A stretch of DNA of 64,000 nt, taken from the NCBI GenBank assembly GCA_963693365.1, contig CAVNZM010000017.1, positions 4,526,001-4,590,000 on the forward strand, written 5' to 3'. This document shows positions 55,409 through 64,000 of this stretch, piece after piece. Source of the DNA: Amoebidium appalachense. Its lineage: Eukaryota > Ichthyosporea. Positions within the stretch are counted from its first letter, which is position 1. The number at the start of each line of letters is the position of its first letter. The notes under the pieces were generated by a model. It searched no databases and was not told the DNA's origin. It saw nothing but the letters and a program-made list of their open reading frames with translations. The position numbers and the translations under genes were made by a program.

Positions 55409-56686
55409 ATGGCGTCAGTTTCGGTAGAGTCGCTCCGCGCGGAGTTTCCCGCTTTTTCCGAGTACCCTGACTGGGCATACATGGAGAATGCCGGTGGCTC
55501 GCAGGTACCCACATGTGTTCTTGATGGAATGACGGACTACATGAAGAGAAAATACGTGCAGCTAGGGGCAGGATACCCCATGGCAAAAGCAGCGGATGAT
55601 GTCATCGCAGGAGCGCGCCATTTCGAGGAGGTGTTCATGGGCGCAGGGGACAGTGGGAAGGTGGCTTTGGGACCGTCGACATCGGCCATGGTGGAACTTC
55701 TTGCTCGTGGGTATGAAGGGAAAGAGACGGGGTTGAAACTCGGTGACGAGGTGATTGTGAGCGAGGCGGCACATGAGGCCAACAAGGGCCCATGGACACG
55801 TATGGCTGAGAGAACGGGGGCAAAGTTGGTCATGTGGCCCATCGATAGAGAGACATTCCAAACATGCCCCATCCCTGCTTTGGGAGAGATTTTGTCGCCA
55901 CGCACACGAATTGTTGCGTTTCCCCACGTGAGCAACCTGCTAGGGGAGGTGGTGAATATCGAGGAGGTGGTTAAGGCGGTGAGGGAGGTGAGCCCCAACG
56001 CGAGAATCATTGCGGATGGCGTTGCGTACGCGCCACATCACGCTATCGATGTAGAGAAATGGGGTGTGGATTGGTACGTGTACAGCTTCTACAAGGTGTT
56101 TGGCCCACACATGGCCGGCCTGTTTGGGCGGCATGAGTGCTGGCAGGAGATCGTCGGGCAGAACCACTTCTTTGTGGGGGCTAAGGACATGCCGTACAAG
56201 TTCGAGCTGGGGGGGGTCAACCACGAGGGCTGTGCTGCCCGGGTGGCGCTTATCCCCTACCTCAACAAGTTGGCTGGCCGCAAGGTGGACACACCGTTTG
56301 ATCGCTCAACGGTCATCGCTGCATACGAAACGATCGAACGGCTCGAGTCGGCATTGACGACAAAGCTACTCACATTCCTGCGCACATTGCCTAGGGTTAC
56401 TGTTTATGCCAGCACGGCACCAGGGGCTAAACAGTGCACCACCATTTCTTTCATCCACGAATCGCTGAAGAGTAGCGACATCTCGGCGCATTGCCATGAG
56501 GCGAAAGTTGCCGTTCGCCATGGGCACATGTACGCGTTTCATCTTACGGAGGCACTTGGGTTGGATACGGTGGAGGGTGTTGTGCGTGTGTCCATGCTCC
56601 ATTACAACACACATGAGGAGGTGGATAGGCTCATTTCTGCACTGTCACAACTGTTCCGCCCCCCTCAGGCCAATGGCCACTCGTGA
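55409..56686 (+). CDS. Cysteine desulfurase-like PLP enzyme (aminotransferase class V)
   Basis: Intact single-exon gene of 425 aa, a normal length for the family. Fold-type I signatures are in order: an N-terminal 'YMENAGGSQVP', 'GPSTSAMVELL', the stacking-His region 'SEAAHEANKGPW' (H122), 'IADGVAYAPHH' with the Asp that pairs with the PLP nitrogen (D203), and 'YSFYKVFGPHMAGLFG' with K229 as Schiff-base lysine. A later 'GGVNHEGCAA' completes the active site. It most resembles the VC1184-like cysteine desulfurase subfamily, not the mitochondrial NFS1/IscS type. Such enzymes take sulfur from cysteine or act on related substrates; the exact substrate is not predictable. No targeting peptide is obvious. 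The ATG at 55409 is the first in a long open frame and fits the family N-terminus. Confidence 0.9.
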   Translation: MASVSVESLRAEFPAFSEYPDWAYMENAGGSQVPTCVLDGMTDYMKRKYVQLGAGYPMAKAADDVIAGARHFEEVFMGAGDSGKVALGPSTSAMVELLARGYEGKETGLKLGDEVIVSEAAHEANKGPWTRMAERTGAKLVMWPIDRETFQTCPIPALGEILSPRTRIVAFPHVSNLLGEVVNIEEVVKAVREVSPNARIIADGVAYAPHHAIDVEKWGVDWYVYSFYKVFGPHMAGLFGRHECWQEIVGQNHFFVGAKDMPYKFELGGVNHEGCAARVALIPYLNKLAGRKVDTPFDRSTVIAAYETIERLESALTTKLLTFLRTLPRVTVYASTAPGAKQCTTISFIHESLKSSDISAHCHEAKVAVRHGHMYAFHLTEALGLDTVEGVVRVSMLHYNTHEEVDRLISALSQLFRPPQANGHS

Positions 56687-56689
56687 TGA

Positions 56690-57450
56690 ACATGGGTGGT
56701 GGTTTGGGTTTTTGGTATGATTTTCCGTTGATTTCTGATCATAAAAAGTAGTTTTGAGGTTTTGTTGTTGTAGATGTAAGAGGCCAGATGTGCTGACGTG
56801 CTGTTCGGTTAGTAGACTTCGGCTGTGTTCTGTCAGACTCTGATTTTTCAACAGAATAGGTTGTTGCTATCTTCTTCCCTTCCTCCCCCCGCCTTTCCCC
56901 CCTCCATCCCCCTCACCCCCCCTGGCTTTCTTCCACGCGCAGATACCCCCCCCTCTCCCCCCCGCCCCCACCCACCCACCCACCCACCCCTTTCTTACAA
57001 ATAATGCCGGGGAGGGTCCGAACAACACACTATCCTACCTACACACACGCACACACTTTTGCACTACCCCCCCTACGTTTCTGTTCTTCGATTTTTTAAA
57101 AGTGGGAAATGTCAAAGTGCTCTAGGTAGAGGCTGTGGCTAGTTCTGCATTAGGTTAAGGAGTAATGAGCACTCCCTGTAGATAACCAAAAAGTGAAAGT
57201 GAGATACTAAATAAATCCCATTAGACCATTTGAGTCGGCCATAATTACCTTAACTTGAGGTGGTCGATTTCAGTGTAGTAAAAGCCGTTGATTTTCATGT
57301 TCTTCCAAGATACTTGCATTGGATGTAATTGATTGGAGTTTACCAGAATATTCTGATTGCAAGGAAGGCACCAAAATATACAAATCTCAGTCGCCTGTCT
57401 TCATCCGGCTGCAGTTCAATATATGCCGACCCCTGTAGTAGTGTGCCTCT

Positions 57451-57481
<31 letters not shown>

Positions 57482-58089
57482 CCCCCCTCCCCTTCCCGGA
57501 CAACCCACCCCCCCGGCACCCGCCTACCCTGCCCTGTCCCCGCGGACACCTCCACCTCTCCAATTGCAACCCTCACCTCCCTGTGACACTCCCTCCCTCT
57601 CAGTCTCACTTCCATTCAAATGTCCCCAATCCCCTGGTCTCCCAACCCAGTGTATGTTCTATATATACGTACATGTATACATCAATACATAATTTTGCTT
57701 ATACATACTGATTATAAATAAGAATATAAGCTTCAACTACCCAGTTTCGATCGGATTCGGCCCCATTGTCCTCCCACCCACCCTCCTGGTCCGAGTAGGC
57801 CGGGCCGTGCAGACTGAACCATTGGGCCACATGGCACCTCCAGTCTGCCAAAATATCCGATCGAACGTTCGCATTCAGACCCACCCCATCCCCTCCCCCG
57901 CCTTCTCCGATCCCCCCAGGGGTTTTACATACAACCTCCGTCCCTCCGTCTGATAAGAAGCCCGTTGCATCAATATCAATAATCCCCCCCCCCCCCCCCC
58001 CCCCCCCCTCACCACCACCAATGGTCCACCTTCTTTCCTCTTGAGGGCCTGGGCCCCTCTGCAGAACAACATTCTGCTGAGATCTCTAG

Positions 58090-58126
<37 letters not shown>

Positions 58127-58863
58127 ACACCCACCCCACCCCCAACCACCACCACCCCGCCAGAAACTTTTGTCAAAACTGCTATTTTAAAAGCTGCACG
58201 GTACGGCATTTTTTGTTTTGATTTCATGTGATGGAATACACATCCGCAGTCGGCGGCGGCATTTATTAACAAATCCTAATAAAACAATTTCAACTTTCAT
58301 TTATCCAGAGTGATATAACACATTTTCGGGAGAAGTTTCAAAAGAAAAAGTTAAATCTACATCGATCAAGCGAGTCATTCAACTTAAAAACGCTGGCTGG
58401 GCCCGGCCGGGGGACGGGCTTTGCCAAAAAAAAAAAAGGACGATTGATCAAGAACAAGCTACGACAAACAACCACATGTAGAATCCATTGGAGGAAAACA
58501 ACTCGAGATTTCCTAATTTCCTAACTTAGGTACTTACATTCCATATATTCTAATCTTCCTCAGGCAGGGGTTCATATTTCCCAAGAACCGTACAGGGATT
58601 ATTTTTTGGTTCAGATTTTACTTCCATACGATATATTAAAAAGCACATTCGAAATACTAAAATTGTGGAAGCCACGATTACTTTATTAAAAAGCTACCGT
58701 ACCGAAAGGGGCAGATTACGAATTTCGAAACAAGCATTCTCGGAAATTGACGAAAGTCGATTCTTAAGGGCTGTTTCTTCGCGAGTGTGTATGGGCTCAT
58801 GGATCGTGTGTGTGCGTGCGTGTGTGCGCGCGCACGTGTGTGTGTGTGTGTGTGTGCGTGCGC

Positions 58864-58894
<31 letters not shown>

Positions 58895-59094
58895 TGTGCG
58901 TGCGTGTATATGCGTGTGTGTGTTTGCGTTTCTGTGTGCGGGTGTGAGTGCGTACGCAGGCACACGTACGTGTAATTGCGCGTACGTGTGCTTACGCGCA
59001 CACATGCATACGTGTGTCCACGCAGACACACGCACCCACCCACACCCACACACCCACACACCCACACACCCACACACACTCACACAGACACACA

Positions 59095-59133
<39 letters not shown>

Positions 59134-59200
59134 AGGAGATTTGGCAAGCACATAGGCGACATCACATTCTCACTTTTCCCCAACTCCATCCGTCCAACCA
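56690..59200. other. Intergenic with C tracts and a tRNA-like segment
   Basis: C runs at 57450-57478, 57985-58008 and 58091-58126; (GT)/(GC)n at 58808-58925; (CA)n at 59040-59128. On the minus strand at about 57850 'TGGCCCAATGGTTCA' fits a tRNA A-box/D-arm, with a weak B-box-like 'GCCGAATCC' downstream, suggesting a tRNA-derived SINE head but not a tRNA gene. 58200-58790 shows nothing clear. Confidence 0.35.
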
Positions 59201-59203
59201 TAT

Positions 59204-59427
59204 GAGTTCTCCATAAACACAGGGGACTTGGATTCAATCGACGGATTTTTCGACAAGTTCGACGTGGTCCTGGTTGCAGGGTGCGAAAATTCGGCGGATT
59301 GGAAATTTGGGGTGCTGCAAGTGAATAAGGGGGCGTTATGTGAGGCGATAGAACCGAGGGAGGAGGGAGCCGAAAGCGGAGTAGAGAGGTCCAGGAGGTC
59401 TCGGCTACAGCTACTGGAAAGGACTGT
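59204..59427 (+). CDS. Possible ThiF/E1-family exon (SAE1/AOS1-like)
   Basis: After 'CATATGAG' the frame reads FSINTGDLDSIDG, then 'FFDKFDVVLVAGCEN'. SUMO-activating enzyme subunit SAE1/AOS1 has a matching stretch (GDL...FF.QFDVV....C) at the end of its ThiF fold. The rest ('VLQVNKGALCEAIE', then a polar tail) fits less well. The exon is bounded by (CA)n upstream and (GT)n plus poly-G downstream; the donor may be inside the GT run. SAE1 pairs with UBA2 to adenylate SUMO. This is a short partial match, so the call is tentative. Confidence 0.4.
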
Positions 59428-59431
59428 GTGT

Positions 59432-59497
<66 letters not shown>

Positions 59498-59644
59498 TTG
59501 TTTGTGTGTGTATGTGTGTGTGTATGTGTGGGGGGGTGGGGGGGGGTGAACGTGTGTGTGTGTGTGTGTGTGTTGGGGGGTGGGGGTGAATGTGTGTGTG
59601 TGTGTGGGGAGGAGAGGGGGGAGGAGGAGGGGGGATGCGTGAAT

Positions 59645-59707
<63 letters not shown>

Positions 59708-59720
59708 GGGGGGGGGGGCA
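59425..59720. repeat. (GT)n and G runs
   Basis: Alternating GT dinucleotides and G tracts, the longest G runs at 59447-59496 and 59659-59706. Confidence 0.95.
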
Positions 59721-59909
59721 AAGTCAGAACGTGCGAGGGTTTCCAAGCAATACACAAATATACAGGCTACTTTAAAAGTCAGTGGCAAGTAAAAAAGAAA
59801 CATATTCCGTACATGTTTACTTATTCACAAGCATAGTAATGGATATCCGTAAGCAATAAGCTTGAACGACGATGGGAGAGTAGCAAGATGGGGTGGAACA
59901 GGAGCGAGG

Positions 59910-59955
<46 letters not shown>

Positions 59956-61267
59956 GGGGGAAAGAGAGCGTAAGAGAAAGGATATGTGCAATAGAGAGGA
60001 TGGGGATACAAAACAAAACCGATATAGAGGCAATAAAAAAATGGCACATCAAACGTTAAATACGTAAAGAGACAGACACCGAAGGCCACCCGGGGATGGA
60101 GCGTTGGTGGTGGTGGTCGTTTTTTTTTTTTTTTTTTTTTTTTTTTTGTGGGGAGGGGGAGGGGGGGGGGGGGGGGGGGGGGGGGGAGCGGGGCAGGGGG
60201 AAGGCGAGAAGGAGGAGGAAAAGAAGCATATGGCAGGAGAGGAGGTGGTTGTGATGGTTTGGGAGGGGGGGGGGGGGGGGGGGAGGGGGGAGAGGGGGGG
60301 GAGGAACGGGATAACATACGTGGGGGGTCGTGAAGGGTTAAGGTGCGAACATTGCTGTGCATCAGTGCCTTGTGGCCTAGTCGGTCCTGGGGGGTGGCAA
60401 CTCTTGCCTTTTATGGTAGTAGTTGCTGTCAGATGATTGGATGACAGCGGTGCAAGCCATTCATTCAAGAGTTTACCCCTACACGAGCACACACAAGCAT
60501 AGACAGACCCCGACACACATACACACACACGCACGTACACGCACACGTACATGCACAGACACCAACACACACAATACACAATAAACAAAACACAAAACAC
60601 ACACACACACGGGCATACAAAATCACACACATGCACACAACCAGCAAACCACACGTACACATTGACCTGGTAGGTTAGGAGGAAATCATTTTTGGGGAAA
60701 AGAAAGATACACACTCTTCAATCTTACATCTTTCCCTGCATTAATTTCATCATTATATTTGGTCTCTTGAGCTCCAACCACACTTCAAAGAATACTCAAA
60801 GAATACTCCTTTTTATTTTTATTTTTATTTTATTTTTATTTTTATTTTTATTTTATTTTTTTTTTTGGGGGGGGGGGGGGTTTAAGGATTTTGCATAAGA
60901 AACTTGAATGAGAAAGAGAGCAAGGGCCAGACCAGCACCGCTGCTGTTGAGCAAAAAATGAGGTAAATGTAGTGATTGAGTTGCATGTTGCATTTCTTTT
61001 CGCGTGTGCGCGTGTGTGTATGCGTGTATGCGTGTGGTTGTGTGTGTGTGTACGTGCATGTGTGTATGTGTGTGTGTGTTTGTGTGTGTGTGTGTGCGCA
61101 CACACACACACACACACACACGTCCACACACTCGCAGTCAACCACACAGTCCGTGCACGCACAAGTTTTTGCATTTCATACTGGGGGGGAAGAAGGGAGA
61201 GGGATGCCCGCGTGCGGGGTGGGGGGGGGGGGCACGGGGGGATGGCGGGGGCATAAAGAGGGCGCGG

Positions 61268-61300
<33 letters not shown>
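59721..61300. other. Simple-sequence-rich stretch between the SAE1-like and C2-like exons
   Basis: G runs at 59911-59954 and 60262-60282, T27 then G at 60120-60187, (TTTTTA)n at 60809-60866 ending in G13, (GT)n/(CA)n at 61003-61120, G run at 61269-61300. No secure exon. Confidence 0.4.
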
Positions 61301-61302
<2 letters not shown>

Positions 61303-61308
61303 ACTCAC

Positions 61309-63535
<2,227 letters not shown>

Positions 63536-63839
63536 CTGGGTGGGGTTAGCATTAGAAGTCAGTTTAACTTAAGGCTTTGAAGTCTTTAAAGGTTGAACAT
63601 TAAATTTTTTATCTTAAACGTGTAAAGGCCGTTAAATTTTTCACTATTTTCTTGTTATAAACGTGTGGAGTCTAAGACCGTGAACAATGCCACCAAGGGT
63701 TGAAAACGAAAATTTACTATTTGAGTGGGTGGTTATCTAGTAGGTCTCCGTTCGACCCAAACTGCAGATTTGGGTTTTGAACTTTACACTTTCCTAGCTA
63801 CACATGACTTATGGTATAACTTTGATATCTAAAGGATGG

Positions 63840-63905
63840 TGGCGTGTGTGTATGTATGTGTGTGTGTGTGCATGCCTGCGTGCGTGCGTGCGTGCGTGCG
63901 TGCGT

Positions 63906-64000
<95 letters not shown>
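63840..64000. repeat. (GT)n/(GTGC)n to the window edge
   Basis: GT and GTGC repeats run to the last base of the window. Confidence 0.95.

Noticed and set aside
57740-57870. tRNA gene
   Set aside because: An A-box-like stretch is present but no acceptor stem or complete cloverleaf can be drawn.

Overview
This is a nuclear window from an intron-rich eukaryote, probably a protist or other simple eukaryote; I cannot name it. The evidence is long multi-exon genes with GT-AG introns, no bacterial operon structure, poly(A) signals, LTR elements and a non-LTR reverse transcriptase. Much of the window is simple sequence: poly-C/poly-G runs of 20-45 nt, (CA/GT)n, (CT/GA)n, and minisatellites with units of 43 and about 14 bp. 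Most long reading frames are translations of these repeats and are not genes.

Layout. 0.6-2.0 kb (+): last two exons of a UBR1/UBR2-type N-recognin E3 ligase. 5.4-6.0 kb (-) and 13.0-13.6 kb (+): two leucine-rich-repeat gene pieces. 15.1-31.5 kb (-): one large gene of at least 18 short exons that encodes a PHD finger; its introns hold most of the microsatellites. 36.7-37.3 kb: a miniature LTR element with identical LTRs and a 5-bp target duplication. 38.8-41.1 kb (-): a multi-pass membrane protein gene. 43-49.6 kb: a mosaic of nested repeat families with a decayed non-LTR reverse transcriptase (46.3-47.5 kb). 51.0-53.9 kb: a three-LTR array inside a poly-C tract, interrupted by a DNA transposon with 34-bp inverted repeats, a TA target duplication and an assembly gap. 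55.4-56.7 kb (+): an intact intronless PLP-dependent cysteine desulfurase-like gene. 59.2-59.4 kb (+): a possible SUMO E1 (SAE1-like) exon. 61.3-63.5 kb (-): four exons of a C2-like gene that runs off the window.

The genes are unrelated single loci with no clear shared pathway; two may touch ubiquitin-family signalling (UBR, SAE1-like). The most interesting feature is intron construction: 5' splice sites are followed at once by poly-C or (GT)n, 3' splice sites are the ends of (CA)n runs, and a dispersed element ending in poly-C then poly-A lies in introns of three genes, always in the sense orientation. Exon assignments come from splice-site and reading-phase consistency read by eye, without alignment or RNA data.
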